64,000 nt of DNA from Aromatoleum tolulyticum. Lineage in GTDB: Bacteria > Pseudomonadota > Gammaproteobacteria > Burkholderiales > Rhodocyclaceae. The position numbers were made by a program, and so were the translations under genes. Under the pieces are notes generated by a model. The model ran no database searches and was not told the origin of the DNA. It worked only from the letters and a program-made list of their open reading frames with translations. Of this stretch, positions 45,631 to 55,500 are shown one piece after another. How positions within the stretch are numbered: the stretch's first letter is position 1; every line of letters begins with the position of its first letter. The stretch covers positions 1-64,000 of the forward strand of contig NZ_FTMD01000006.1 in the NCBI RefSeq assembly GCF_900156155.1, written 5' to 3'.

Positions 45631-46508
45631 CGCGCAAGGGCATCATACTAGCCGGCGGATCCGGCACCCGGCTTCATCCCGCCACCTTGGCGATTAGCAA
45701 GCAACTCCTTCCGGTTTTTGACAAACCGATGATCTACTATCCCCTCAGCACCCTCATGCTGGCCGGGATACGCGACATCCTGATCATCTCCACCCCGCAG
45801 GACACCCCGCGTTTCGAACATCTGCTTGGAGACGGTTCCCGCTGGGGTCTGAATCTCCAGTATGCGGTACAGCCGTCGCCGGATGGCCTTGCACAAGCTT
45901 TCATCATCGGCGAGAAATTCATCGGCAGCGATCCATCAGCTCTCGTGCTGGGCGACAACATCTTCTACGGGCACGATCTTGCTCAGTTGCTCGCCAGTGC
46001 GATGGCAAGGCGCGAGGGCGCGAGCGTGTTCGCCTACCACGTACATGACCCGGAACGCTATGGCGTCGCCGAGTTCGACACAACCGGAAAGGTCCTCTCG
46101 ATCGAGGAAAAGCCCGCGAAACCCAAGTCGAACTATGCGGTTACCGGTCTGTATTTCTACGATCAACATGTCGTCGAACTCGCGAAAAACCTGAAGCCCT
46201 CTCCGCGCGGCGAGCTCGAAATCACCGACCTGAATCGTCTCTACCTGGACCAGCGAAGCCTGAGCGTCGAGATCATGGGGCGCGGTTACGCCTGGCTCGA
46301 CACTGGCACGCATGAGTCTTTGCTCGATGCGAGCCAATTCATTCAGACCATTGAAAAGCGTCAAGGGCTGAAAGTTGCGTGTCCTGAAGAGATTGCTTAT
46401 CGCCTCGGCTGGATTGACGCGCGCGCACTCGAGGCGCTGGCACAACCGCTATGCAAGAACGGCTACGGCCGATACTTGATGACTATCCTCAAGGAGACCG
46501 TGTGCTGA
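45627..46508 (+). CDS. rmlA: Glucose-1-phosphate thymidylyltransferase
   Basis: A 293-aa protein with [20 protein letters not shown] and the product-binding [12 protein letters not shown] typical of RmlA. It makes dTDP-glucose, the substrate of RmlB. The ATG overlaps the rmlB stop, and the stop overlaps the rmlC start. The frame is open to 45540 inside rmlB. Confidence 0.95.
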   Translation: MTRKGIILAGGSGTRLHPATLAISKQLLPVFDKPMIYYPLSTLMLAGIRDILIISTPQDTPRFEHLLGDGSRWGLNLQYAVQPSPDGLAQAFIIGEKFIGSDPSALVLGDNIFYGHDLAQLLASAMARREGASVFAYHVHDPERYGVAEFDTTGKVLSIEEKPAKPKSNYAVTGLYFYDQHVVELAKNLKPSPRGELEITDLNRLYLDQRSLSVEIMGRGYAWLDTGTHESLLDASQFIQTIEKRQGLKVACPEEIAYRLGWIDARALEALAQPLCKNGYGRYLMTILKETVC

Positions 46509-47053
46509 TGAATGTCGTCCCGACACGAATTCCCGACGTGCTTTTAATCGAGCCTAAAGTATTTGGCGATGATCGCGGATTCTTCTTCGAAAGTTTCAAT
46601 GCAAGGGCCTTCGAGCAGGCAACTGGTCTGACCCCTAATTTCGTTCAAGACAATCACTCTAAGTCCTCCAGAAACGTATTGCGCGGCCTCCATTACCAGA
46701 TCCGCCAACCGCAAGGAAAGCTCGTAAGGGTAGTTCAGGGCGAGGTCTTCGACGTCGCCGTCGATCTGCGCAGAGGCTCGAACACCTTCGGACACTGGGT
46801 CGGAGTTCGCTTGAGTGCGGAAAACAAGTGCCAGTTCTGGGTGCCGGAGGGATTTGCGCACGGCTTTCTAGTGTTGAGCGAGACGGCCGAATTTTTGTAC
46901 AAGACAACGGATTATTATGCTCCGGAGCACGAGCGCAGCCTGCTTTGGAACGACCCGTCCCTGAATATCGACTGGCCGATCAAAGGTGAGCCCCGGCTGG
47001 CAGAAAAGGATGCGGCGGCGCAGCTGCTATCGACAGCGGAGGTGTTTGGCTGA
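46508..47053 (+). CDS. rmlC: dTDP-4-keto-6-deoxyglucose 3,5-epimerase
   Basis: A 181-aa cupin. Signatures are GDDRGFFFESFNARAF, VQDNHSKSSRNVLRGLHYQI and WVPEGFAHGFLVLSE. It yields dTDP-4-keto-rhamnose. No rmlD follows in this window, so the final reduction to dTDP-rhamnose must be encoded elsewhere, or another sugar is made. Confidence 0.94.
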   Translation: MNVVPTRIPDVLLIEPKVFGDDRGFFFESFNARAFEQATGLTPNFVQDNHSKSSRNVLRGLHYQIRQPQGKLVRVVQGEVFDVAVDLRRGSNTFGHWVGVRLSAENKCQFWVPEGFAHGFLVLSETAEFLYKTTDYYAPEHERSLLWNDPSLNIDWPIKGEPRLAEKDAAAQLLSTAEVFG

Positions 47054-47871
47054 TGCGTGATTATTCCGCTAGTCCCGTCGAAATGGTTGCCAGCCTTTGG
47101 CAAAATCGTGAGCTCATAACCGCATCGGCAAAGCGCGAGGTTCTTGGCCGTTACCGTGGTTCAGTCATGGGTATCTTGTGGTCGTTTTTTAACCCATTGT
47201 TTATGCTCGCAGTTTACACGTTCGTTTTTAGCGAAATCTTCAAGGCGCGCTGGAACGCCGCGAGCGAATCAAAGACTGAATTCGCCTTGGTCCTGTTTGC
47301 GGGGTTGATCGTTTTTAACCTGTTTGCCGAGTGTGTTAACCGTGCGCCGAGCCTGATTCTCTCGAATGTTAATTATGTGAAGAAGGTAGTATTTCCGTTA
47401 GAAGTTCTGCCCTGGATTACGTTGGCTTCCGCACTGTTTCACTGCGCGGTTAGTTTTGCGGTATGGGTTATCGCATATGTCGTCTTGTACGGAACTCCGC
47501 ACCTAACAATGATGTATGTGCCTTTTGTGATTTTCCCCTTTATTTTTCTTGTGATGGGATTGAGTTGGGGGCTCGCGTCCCTGGGGGTATACCTTCGTGA
47601 TGTTTCTCAGGTTATCGGGATTGTTACTACCGTGTTGATGTTCCTGAGCCCGATCTTCTACCCTGCAACGGCATTGCCAGAGAGTTACCGTGGTTGGCTA
47701 TATCTTAACCCGTTGACTCCGATCATCGAGCAAACGAGGGACGCTTTGTACTGGGGGCGTTCGCCGGACTTCATGGTGCTGTTGATCTACTGGTTAGTTG
47801 GTGCACTAGTTTCATGGATCGGCTTTGCGTGGTTCCAGAAAACTAGGAAAGGGTTTTCTGATGTCCTCTGA
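47053..47871 (+). CDS. wzm: ABC-2 type polysaccharide export permease (Wzm)
   Basis: A 272-aa protein with about six membrane helices. Conserved features are REVLGRYRGSVMGILWSFFN near the start and LSPIFYPATALPESYRGWLY in the C-terminal half, as in Wzm/KpsM/TagG permeases. It exports lipid-linked O-antigen across the inner membrane with the ATPase encoded next. It overlaps rmlC by one base and the ATPase gene by 11 bases. Confidence 0.9.
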   Translation: MRDYSASPVEMVASLWQNRELITASAKREVLGRYRGSVMGILWSFFNPLFMLAVYTFVFSEIFKARWNAASESKTEFALVLFAGLIVFNLFAECVNRAPSLILSNVNYVKKVVFPLEVLPWITLASALFHCAVSFAVWVIAYVVLYGTPHLTMMYVPFVIFPFIFLVMGLSWGLASLGVYLRDVSQVIGIVTTVLMFLSPIFYPATALPESYRGWLYLNPLTPIIEQTRDALYWGRSPDFMVLLIYWLVGALVSWIGFAWFQKTRKGFSDVL

Positions 47872-49225
47872 AGTAGTCATTCAAGTAAGTTCTCTGAGCA
47901 AGTGTTTTGAGATCTACGATCAGCCAAGAGACCGACTAAAACAATTTGTTCTCCCTCGCGTTCAGCGTAAGCTCGGGAAGTTGCCAAATAAATATTACCG
48001 TGAGTTCTGGGCGCTGAGAAACGTCTCATTTGATGTGCGTAAGGGAGAGACCGTCGGCATTGTCGGCCGAAATGGAAGCGGGAAGTCCACTCTATTGCAA
48101 ATGATTTGCGGGACTCTTGAGGCTTCGTTAGGAACGGTCTGCACGCGCGGCAAAGTGGCTGCACTGCTTGAACTAGGATCTGGATTCAATCCTGAGTTCA
48201 CCGGGCGAGAAAACGTCTATTTGAATGGATCAGTTCTTGGTCTCAGCGTGGATCAGGTCAGCGAGCGCTTTGAGTCAATTGAAGCGTTTGCGGATATTGG
48301 TGAGTTTATCGATCAGCCGGTTAAGACATACTCAAGTGGAATGATGATGCGCTTGGCCTTTTCCGTAATAGCGCACGTGGATGCGGATATTCTGGTGATC
48401 GACGAGGCTCTTGCTGTTGGGGACGCCGTCTTTATTCAGAAGTGCAATTTGTTTTTGAAAAATTTTATTCAGCGCGGAACTCTGTTATTTGTTTCGCACA
48501 GCATGCAGGCAGTCCTTGAATTATGTGATCGTGCTATATGGCTGCGAGAAGGAGAGATGGCTGCAGACGGTAATGCCAAGGAGGTCGTTCGACATTACAA
48601 TGCATACGTTCATCAGCAAATTAACAAAGACGCAGTCATTCAAGTAACCGCCTCGATGCCATCGGTAAGCGATGCTGAAAGCAACCAACGAGTAGGGGAG
48701 AGTTTGGACGTTGCAGCCCGACCTGCCCATGCGTATTTGGCGAAAGTGTTTGCCTTTGATTTTTCCTCGGCATTTTGGGGAGCGGGTGGGGCAGAGATTG
48801 TCGGAATAGAACTCCTTGATTCAGACAAGACTCCAGTCACTCAACTTAGTGGTGGCGAAGTCATTACCGTGCGTATCTGCTGTCATGCGATAAACAATTT
48901 GATTCATCCTATCGTCGGATTCTGCGTGCGCAATCAGCGCGGCGTCGAGCTGATAAGCGAAAATACTAGTCTTGGGTATATGGTTGACTTGCCGCCGTAC
49001 GTGGCAGCAAATTCAAATTTCGTTGCTGAGTTTCAGTTCTTCCTTCCCTATTTGCCGGTTGGCGAGTACTTCATCGGTGGTGCGGTCGCGGATCGTGTAG
49101 ATGGAGAGGGGCATACACAACATCATCGTCGCGACGATGCGTTGAGGATTTCTGTCGTGAGTTCCCATGTTGTCTATGGGGTGCTATCTATGCCAATGAC
49201 GAACTGTACAATTAGGCTTGAGTGA
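47861..49225 (+). CDS. wzt: ABC exporter ATPase with C-terminal sugar-binding domain (Wzt)
   Basis: A 454-aa protein. The nucleotide-binding domain shows Walker A GRNGSGKSTLL, signature YSSGMMMRLAFS and Walker B ILVIDEALAVGD. The 190-residue C-terminal extension is the Wzt carbohydrate-binding type that recognises the capped chain end. This implies an ABC-transporter O-antigen pathway, in which a terminal modification (a methyl or other cap) signals export. The ATG at 47861 is inside the permease gene. Confidence 0.9.
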   Translation: MSSEVVIQVSSLSKCFEIYDQPRDRLKQFVLPRVQRKLGKLPNKYYREFWALRNVSFDVRKGETVGIVGRNGSGKSTLLQMICGTLEASLGTVCTRGKVAALLELGSGFNPEFTGRENVYLNGSVLGLSVDQVSERFESIEAFADIGEFIDQPVKTYSSGMMMRLAFSVIAHVDADILVIDEALAVGDAVFIQKCNLFLKNFIQRGTLLFVSHSMQAVLELCDRAIWLREGEMAADGNAKEVVRHYNAYVHQQINKDAVIQVTASMPSVSDAESNQRVGESLDVAARPAHAYLAKVFAFDFSSAFWGAGGAEIVGIELLDSDKTPVTQLSGGEVITVRICCHAINNLIHPIVGFCVRNQRGVELISENTSLGYMVDLPPYVAANSNFVAEFQFFLPYLPVGEYFIGGAVADRVDGEGHTQHHRRDDALRISVVSSHVVYGVLSMPMTNCTIRLE

Positions 49226-49231
49226 ATCGCT

Positions 49232-49903
49232 ATGGAAATTTCTAGTCCAATTGTTTCAGTGCACACGCCAAAGGTTGCCGGCACTTCTTTTCAGCGGCAA
49301 TTAATTATCGCGTTAGGAGAGTCGAATGTGCTTTTAGACTATCAAGACGATCCTGTGGATGTGCGATCACATTATAGTATTGATCCGAATTGTTATTCTC
49401 GCAGCGGTGTGAATAGCATTGCTCCATATCGTGCAGTGCATGGTCATTTTCATCCCTCGAAGTATGACGGAGTTGCCGGCGCGGTAAGAATTACATTCTT
49501 GCGGCACCCCGTCGATAATTTGATATCGATATATATGTTTTGGACGGGGCACGACAGAAGTGCATGGGATAGCCCTGTTTTTCAGTATGTTAAGGATACG
49601 GGTCTCACGATTGAACAGTTCGCAATGTTGCCTAAGCTCAGGTTCCTCTATTCTGAGGTCTATTTTGGGGGGGTCGATATGCATCGCTTCGATTTTGTTG
49701 GGGACTATGAGCGGTACGACTGCGAGTTGGCAAGGCTTGGGGCGGTCGTCGGAATTCAATTTAATGAAGATATAAGACTGAATGTAACCAAGGATGTCGC
49801 GCGAAGTGCGCCAGCGTCAAGTGTCGGTAAGGACACTAGACTATCTTTGCAAAGAATATTGGAACAGGATATTCGGTTCTATGAGCGTTATGCGGGAAAA
49901 TAG
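49232..49903 (+). CDS. Sulfotransferase-family protein
   Basis: A 223-aa protein. HTPKVAGTSFQRQL near residue 11 is a PAPS 5'-phosphosulfate loop, and RITFLRHPVDNLIS near 88 is the 3'-phosphate-binding motif, as in Sulfotransfer_2 enzymes. It would add sulfate to a surface sugar from PAPS. It is six bases after wzt. Sulfated O-antigens are uncommon, so the substrate is of interest. Activity is inferred from motifs. Confidence 0.75.
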   Translation: MEISSPIVSVHTPKVAGTSFQRQLIIALGESNVLLDYQDDPVDVRSHYSIDPNCYSRSGVNSIAPYRAVHGHFHPSKYDGVAGAVRITFLRHPVDNLISIYMFWTGHDRSAWDSPVFQYVKDTGLTIEQFAMLPKLRFLYSEVYFGGVDMHRFDFVGDYERYDCELARLGAVVGIQFNEDIRLNVTKDVARSAPASSVGKDTRLSLQRILEQDIRFYERYAGK

Positions 49904-50595
49904 CACGTTGAATCAGGTTGCCTGTTGCCCGGTATGCGGGGGGGGGCGATTTCGCCCAAACGGAGGTCCTCTGGCCAGATCTAGTAAGTTCTTGGCAGTT
50001 GGATTCTTATGAGGTTTCGTATATCAATACGCAACAGGGATTTCACTGTACGCGTTGCAGCAATAATCTTCGTTCGATGGCGTTGGCCGCAGCAATTCTC
50101 AACGCGTATGGTGAAACGGGTATATTTTCTGATTTTTGCAGCGCCGTAAGGCCGTTGAGGGTGCTTGAGATAAATTTGGCAGGGAATTTAACGCCTTTCC
50201 TTAGTTCGATTAACGGGCATCGTTTAGTTCAATATCCGGATTTTGATATGCAAGATCTGGATCTCCCGTCGGATTCATTTGATCTTGTTGTTCACTCGGA
50301 TACCCTCGAGCACGTCCAGAACCCGACTAGGGGGCTGTCAGAATGTTACCGTGTGCTGCGCACGGGCGGGCATTGCATTTTTACGATCCCAATTGTGGTT
50401 GATCGAATGTCACGAAGCCGAGAAGGTCTGCGACCAAGCTATCACGGTAGATCAAATGTTCAGGAAAGCGACCAGCTAGTTCGCACTGAGTTTGGAGCGG
50501 ATTTCTGGAAGTTTGTTATTTTGTCTGGATTTAGGAACTGCAGAATCTTTTCTTACGAGTATCCAGCGGCGATGGCGGTGATTGCTAGAAAATAG
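49890..50595 (+). pseudogene. Methyltransferase with zinc ribbon, frameshifted at a G9 run
   Basis: From ATG 49890 the frame reads MRENSTLNQVACCPVCGGG, then stops at 50012. In the next frame the protein continues through QGFHCTRCSNNLRS and a SAM-methyltransferase core (VVHSDTLEHVQNPTRGLSEC, YRVLRTGGHCIFTIP) to 50595. The break is at nine consecutive G residues (49938-49946). With eight or eleven G the reading frame would be whole, giving the CPVC...CTRC zinc ribbon. This fits phase variation by slipped-strand mispairing, or a sequencing error in a homopolymer. A shorter product from the TTG at 49918 is possible but lacks the ribbon's first Cys pair. Confidence 0.75.
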
Positions 50596-50612
50596 GGTGT
50601 TTTGGAAGCTAT

Positions 50613-53600
50613 ATGATGGATTTCACTGGCGAGCGCTACGTTCCTGAAGTCGGGGGTGAATTGCGACTAGAACACTTGCACCGATATGCATGGACGAGCC
50701 CATTGTGTCGGGATTGCGTGGTTCTTGATGTGGCCTGTGGTGAAGGCTATGGTGCTGCCATGCTTGCGCGCGAAGCGAGAGGGGTGGTTGGCGTGGATAT
50801 TTCCGAGGAGGCCATAGCTCACGCCCGTGAGCGTTACGGCGCTGAAGAAAATATATGCTTCCATCAGGGTAGTGCGCTGAAGATTCCCATGCCTGATGGT
50901 CACTTTGATCGGGTCGTCTCGTTCGAAACGCTCGAGCATCTAGCTGAACAGGAGGCGATGCTCACGGAAATTCGCCGCGTGCTTAAGCCGGATGGTGTTT
51001 TGATTCTTTCGTCTCCGAATCGTCCTGTTTACAATGCGTTTCTCGATGAGCCCAATAAGTTCCATGTCAGAGAGCTCAATTTTGAGGAGCTAGATAAGCT
51101 TCTAAGAGCGCATTTTTCTAGTATCCAATACGTTCATCAGCGTATTTCTGCTGGCTCGGCGCTGCTGCCGGGCGGGTGCCAAGCGCGCGAATACGTCGCG
51201 TATACCGATACGGGTTCCAGGATTGAAGTACGCACAGCACAGCTTGATGATGCGGTGTACTTTATCGCGGTTTGTGGTAACGATGCGGCAGTATTGCCGC
51301 GATTGCCCGCGTCTATTGCACTGTCGGAGGACTACGATCCCGTTCGACGGCAGCTGGAAATTGTGCGGTGGGCGCGTTCGTTGGAGCAGGATCTGGCGAA
51401 GGCGCGTCAGGCGCATGCGGAGTCGTTTCGTGCCCATGAAGAGGCTAATAGCTGGGCAAAAAGCTTGGACTTGGAGGTGGCGCAAACCAGGCAGGCCCTT
51501 CAACAATCGATAACAGATTACGAACGCGTTGTGGCCGGAGCGCGGTCGCTCGAAGAGCAGCTGCGTCAGGAGAAAGGAGCGTGCGCGAATGTGTCGCGGC
51601 AGTACAAAGAGATGGAAAACCGCACAAGGTCACTTGATGCCGAATTGGCTCAAACGCGAAAGGCTCTCGATGTTGCGTTGAGGGAGAAAACGAACGCGCT
51701 GGGAATGATCGAGACCCTTGATGCCGAATTGGCTCAAACGCGAAAGGCTCTCGATGTTGCGTTGAGGGAGAAAACGAACGCGCTGGGGATGATCGAGACC
51801 CTTGATGCCGAGTTGGGGCAAACGCGAAAGGCGCTTAGTGATGAGTTGCGCGAGAAGGTGAGCGCATTGGGGATGGTCCAGACACTTGAGGCCGATCTGC
51901 TTGCGCGTGCATCAGAGCTCTCTGCGCTGAAGGGGGAGTTGAGTTCGTCTTTGCGCAGTCTAGCGGAATGTTCGCGCACCTCGGATGAGATGTTACGCCG
52001 GATGCACAGACTTGAATCGGATCTCAATTTGATGCGAAAGTCGCGCTCGTGGCGAGCGACGCGACCGCTTCGGTTTCTGGGACGGGTGCTCAGAGGCGAT
52101 CGTGCAGCCGCAGGTGCGGGTCTGCGCCCATATGTGCATGCGGCGGGGCGTAAAGTAAGTCGACAGGTCAACTCAAGACCGCTGCTGCAGAAGTGGTTAG
52201 AACTAACGGCGTTTTCCGTGGCACCGTCCCTCTTCGAGGGCATCCCACGATACGAGACTTGGAAGCTGAGTCGGCATCGGCCCACACCGATCGCTGCGGC
52301 GCAAAACATCGACCTTCATGCGAAGCTGGACGGCACCTCTTTGGACGAACGCCTTAAGTTGGCTGTTCTCGATACGGTTGATAACCCCGTAGTGAGTATC
52401 ATCATTCCGGCTTATGGTCAACTTGAGATGACTTTGGCATGTATCAAATCGATCGCACGTCATCCGCCGCGCGTTCCGATTGAAGTGCTCGTTGTTGAAG
52501 ACTGCTCAGGTGATCGCGAAATAGCTCGGCTGAGGGAGGTACGTGGTCTTAGATATGACGAGAATCCGACCAACCTTGGCTTCGTGCGGTCTTGCAATCG
52601 GGCGAGCACGCTCGCGAGAGGTGAGTATGTTTATTTCCTGAACAACGACACCGAAGTCACGCCCGGTTGGCTCGATGCAATGCTGGATGTGTTCAGGCGT
52701 TTCCCCGACTGTGGAATGGTCGGGTCCAAGCTCGTCTATCCGGATGGGAGGCAGCAGGAGGCCGGTGGCATCGTATGGCGCGACGCCAGTGCATGGAATT
52801 TTGGTCGGCTTTCCGACCCCGCCTCCAGCGTATTTAATTACGTTCACGAGGCAGATTACTGTTCGGGCGCATCCCTGCTCTTACGGAGCAGTTTGTTTGA
52901 GAGGCTCGGTCGCTTCGACGAGCACTATGTGCCGGCGTATTGTGAAGACACGGATCTTGCGTTCAAAGTACGAGGGGCTGGTTACAAGGTTTACTATCAG
53001 CCGGCCTCTGTGGTCGTGCATCACGAGGGGGCTTCGCATGGAACGGACACGAACCATGGTGTGAAAGCGTATCAAGTGGAAAACCAGCGAAAGTTTTTCG
53101 TGCGCTGGCGAACGACCTTGGAAAGAGAGCATTTGGCGAACGGAGAGTGCGTCTTCTTAGCACGAGATCGTTCGCAACGCCGGAAGTGCATTGTAATAAT
53201 CGATCACTATGTGCCGCAGCCGGACAAGGATGCGGGGTCCAGGACGATGGTTCAATGGATGCGACTGTTTTGCGAGGCCGGGCTAAACGTTAAGTTCTGG
53301 CCGCAGAATCTGTGGTACGACCCGATTTACACTGCACCCTTGCAGCAGATGGGGGTCGAAGTGTTCTACGGGCCTGAATATGCAAATAAATTTGACGACT
53401 GGGTTCGCGAAAACGGAAAGTATATTGATTATTTCCTGTTGAGTCGCCCGTATGTTGCGATTGATTATATCGAGGCTATTCGCAAGCATTCCGCTGCGCG
53501 TGTCCTGTACTACGGCCATGATGTGCATCATTTGCGGCTCCAGGATCAAATCAGACTCGAGCCCGAAAACCATCGGCTGCGCGGTGATGCGTCGTCGCTC

Positions 53601-54320
53601 GAAGAACTAGAAAAGCGCGTCTGGGGATTGCTGGATGTTATTTACTATCCGTCTGAAACTGAAACGGATTATGTCCAGAAATTCTTGGAGTCGAATCAAC
53701 TGGGCGGGCAAGTTCGGACGATCCCGGTTTACGCATTTGATGAGTTTAGTGATGACGCTGCAGGTAATTTGTCCGTTCGGAAAGATATCGTATTTGTTGC
53801 AGGGTTCGGTCACCCTCCCAATGCGGATTCGGCCGAGTGGTTGGCGAAGCACGTGATGCCATTAATCTGGAAGCGCCTCCCGGAAGTGCACTTGTATCTG
53901 GTTGGCTCGAACCCGTCGGCCCGGGTGTGCGCGTTATCCGATGACCGCGTAACGGTCACGGGCTTCGTGTCCGACGACGAACTTGCTCGATACTATCGGC
54001 AGGCACGCCTCGCTGTTGCGCCTCTGCTTTATGGCGGAGGTGTCAAAGGAAAAGTCGTCGAGGCCATGCGATTTGGACTTCCCGTCGTTACGACATCGGT
54101 TGGAGCGCAAGGACTTTCCTCGGCCGTTCATGCCCTCTCGGTCGCGGACGATCCGGAGAGCTTCGCGGATGCAGCAATTGAGCTTATGGCGAATGATGTG
54201 AGATGGCGCGAATCCTCGTCGGCTGAGTTGTCATTTGTTCGCGAGTTCTACTCGGTGAATGCGCTCAGAAAGGTCTTCTCAGAAGAAATTGATTTCGGCG
54301 AGGAACGACGCCTTCAATGA
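50613..54320 (+). CDS. Fusion of SAM methyltransferase, coiled coil and two glycosyltransferase domains
   Basis: A 1235-aa protein. Residues 1-220 are a class I methyltransferase ([32 protein letters not shown]). Residues 240-480 form a coiled coil with near-identical 28-residue repeats. Then comes a GT2 domain from about 590: [32 protein letters not shown] and a final [16 protein letters not shown]. The last 370 residues ([17 protein letters not shown], then [18 protein letters not shown]) are GT4-like. Such multi-domain enzymes extend or cap O-antigen in Wzm/Wzt systems; a methyltransferase at a coiled coil recalls the WbdD chain terminator, though no kinase domain is visible. The protein encoded at 58480-60651 is a smaller paralogue. 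Confidence 0.82.
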   Translation: MMDFTGERYVPEVGGELRLEHLHRYAWTSPLCRDCVVLDVACGEGYGAAMLAREARGVVGVDISEEAIAHARERYGAEENICFHQGSALKIPMPDGHFDRVVSFETLEHLAEQEAMLTEIRRVLKPDGVLILSSPNRPVYNAFLDEPNKFHVRELNFEELDKLLRAHFSSIQYVHQRISAGSALLPGGCQAREYVAYTDTGSRIEVRTAQLDDAVYFIAVCGNDAAVLPRLPASIALSEDYDPVRRQLEIVRWARSLEQDLAKARQAHAESFRAHEEANSWAKSLDLEVAQTRQALQQSITDYERVVAGARSLEEQLRQEKGACANVSRQYKEMENRTRSLDAELAQTRKALDVALREKTNALGMIETLDAELAQTRKALDVALREKTNALGMIETLDAELGQTRKALSDELREKVSALGMVQTLEADLLARASELSALKGELSSSLRSLAECSRTSDEMLRRMHRLESDLNLMRKSRSWRATRPLRFLGRVLRGDRAAAGAGLRPYVHAAGRKVSRQVNSRPLLQKWLELTAFSVAPSLFEGIPRYETWKLSRHRPTPIAAAQNIDLHAKLDGTSLDERLKLAVLDTVDNPVVSIIIPAYGQLEMTLACIKSIARHPPRVPIEVLVVEDCSGDREIARLREVRGLRYDENPTNLGFVRSCNRASTLARGEYVYFLNNDTEVTPGWLDAMLDVFRRFPDCGMVGSKLVYPDGRQQEAGGIVWRDASAWNFGRLSDPASSVFNYVHEADYCSGASLLLRSSLFERLGRFDEHYVPAYCEDTDLAFKVRGAGYKVYYQPASVVVHHEGASHGTDTNHGVKAYQVENQRKFFVRWRTTLEREHLANGECVFLARDRSQRRKCIVIIDHYVPQPDKDAGSRTMVQWMRLFCEAGLNVKFWPQNLWYDPIYTAPLQQMGVEVFYGPEYANKFDDWVRENGKYIDYFLLSRPYVAIDYIEAIRKHSAARVLYYGHDVHHLRLQDQIRLEPENHRLRGDASSLEELEKRVWGLLDVIYYPSETETDYVQKFLESNQLGGQVRTIPVYAFDEFSDDAAGNLSVRKDIVFVAGFGHPPNADSAEWLAKHVMPLIWKRLPEVHLYLVGSNPSARVCALSDDRVTVTGFVSDDELARYYRQARLAVAPLLYGGGVKGKVVEAMRFGLPVVTTSVGAQGLSSAVHALSVADDPESFADAAIELMANDVRWRESSSAELSFVREFYSVNALRKVFSEEIDFGEERRLQ
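51633..51884 (+). repeat. Three tandem 84-bp repeats in the coiled-coil coding region
   Basis: Copies start at 51633, 51717 and 51801. The first two differ by one base, the third is diverged. The unit encodes [20 protein letters not shown] then NALGMIET. The near identity suggests recent duplication and possible length variation. Confidence 0.9.
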
Positions 54321-54528
54321 GGATCGCTCTGTGCGAGCAAAGAAAGGGATCGACGTAACTACCGATTCTAGCCGAACGTACAAATTCTTGGACCGGAGCG
54401 GCCTTGTTAGGCGTGTGTGGAGGCCGGCCGTAAACTTTTGATGTTTGGGTGTGGCGCATCAGGCGACGTGAGGATGTGTCAGTTCCATATACTGAACCGT
54501 CGGGTGTAAATAGGTAAAGAAATTCACT
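54321..54528. other. Intergenic gap before the heptose cassette
   Basis: No gene is recognisable in these 208 bp. It probably holds the promoter of the heptose genes, but no clear boxes were found. Confidence 0.4.
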
Positions 54529-55500
54529 ATGAAAGTTCTAATCACTGGAATCGGTGGAATGGTCGGGACGCATTTGACCGACTATTTGCTTCGGGAAGGA
54601 ATATCCCCTCTTGGCTTGTATTACAACTCGACGATTTCGTTGGCTGAGATTGATCGCCGTGCGACGTTGGAAGAATGCGATGTGCGTGACGCACTGAGAA
54701 TTTACAGGCTTATGGATGGTTTTAGGCCGGATGTTATCTATCATCTTGCGGCGCAAAGCTATCCTGCGGTTTCGTGGCGGCGGCCTGCCGACACACTTGA
54801 CATAAACATCATTGGTACTGTCAATGTCTGCGAATCAGTCAGGCTGATTCAACGTGTGTCACCCTCGTACAATCCGGCGATTGTTGTGGCCTGTTCGAGC
54901 GCAGAATACGGCGCTAGCCTTACACCGGAGAATACCCCGATTACCGAGGATGCCCCGCTCTTGCCCCTTAGTCCATATGGGGTTAGCAAGGTTGGGCAGG
55001 ACTTGATTGCCTACCAGTATCACCATTCAGACGAGCTTCGAACTGTACGGGCCAGAATATTCAACACAACCGGTCCGCGGAAGGTCGGTGACGCGGCGAG
55101 TGATTTTACGTACCGTGCTGCTGAAATCGAAGTCGGGCTTGCAGATTGTCTTCGTGTAGGAAATTTGAGCACGCGGCGCGCAATTACGGACGTTCGTGAT
55201 CTGGTAAAGGCGCTGGTATTGTTGGCAGAACACGGTGATCCGGGTGAAGTCTACAATATTAGTGGCCAGCACGTTTATTCGATGCAGGAAGTGGTCGATC
55301 TTGTTTGCCGCTTGGCATCGGTTGGAATACGTATCGAATCGGACACGTCTTTGTTTCGCCCTACCGATGAGCCGGTCATTTGGGGTGACTCCGCGCGTTT
55401 GACTCAGCATACGGGGTGGGTTCAGCAAATACCCCTGGAGCAGACGATCGCCGACATGCTTGATTATTGGCGCGGGAAACTAGCGGGGGCGAAGCGATGA
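54529..55500 (+). CDS. GDP-sugar 4,6-dehydratase/epimerase family, possibly acting on GDP-heptose
   Basis: A 323-aa extended SDR: GIGGMVGTHLTDYL Rossmann motif, VVACSSAEYGASL and SPYGVSKVGQDLIAYQY (YxxxK), with RARIFNTTGPRKVGD as in GDP-mannose 4,6-dehydratases. Because it is coupled by ATGA to hddA, its likely substrate is GDP-D-glycero-alpha-D-manno-heptose, as for the DmhA/WcbK enzymes that begin 6-deoxy-heptose synthesis. It could instead act on GDP-mannose or be a later reductase. Confidence 0.8.
   Translation: MKVLITGIGGMVGTHLTDYLLREGISPLGLYYNSTISLAEIDRRATLEECDVRDALRIYRLMDGFRPDVIYHLAAQSYPAVSWRRPADTLDINIIGTVNVCESVRLIQRVSPSYNPAIVVACSSAEYGASLTPENTPITEDAPLLPLSPYGVSKVGQDLIAYQYHHSDELRTVRARIFNTTGPRKVGDAASDFTYRAAEIEVGLADCLRVGNLSTRRAITDVRDLVKALVLLAEHGDPGEVYNISGQHVYSMQEVVDLVCRLASVGIRIESDTSLFRPTDEPVIWGDSARLTQHTGWVQQIPLEQTIADMLDYWRGKLAGAKR

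Noticed and set aside
51633-51884. CRISPR-like tandem repeats
   Set aside because: The repeats are contiguous 84-bp in-frame coding units without spacers.
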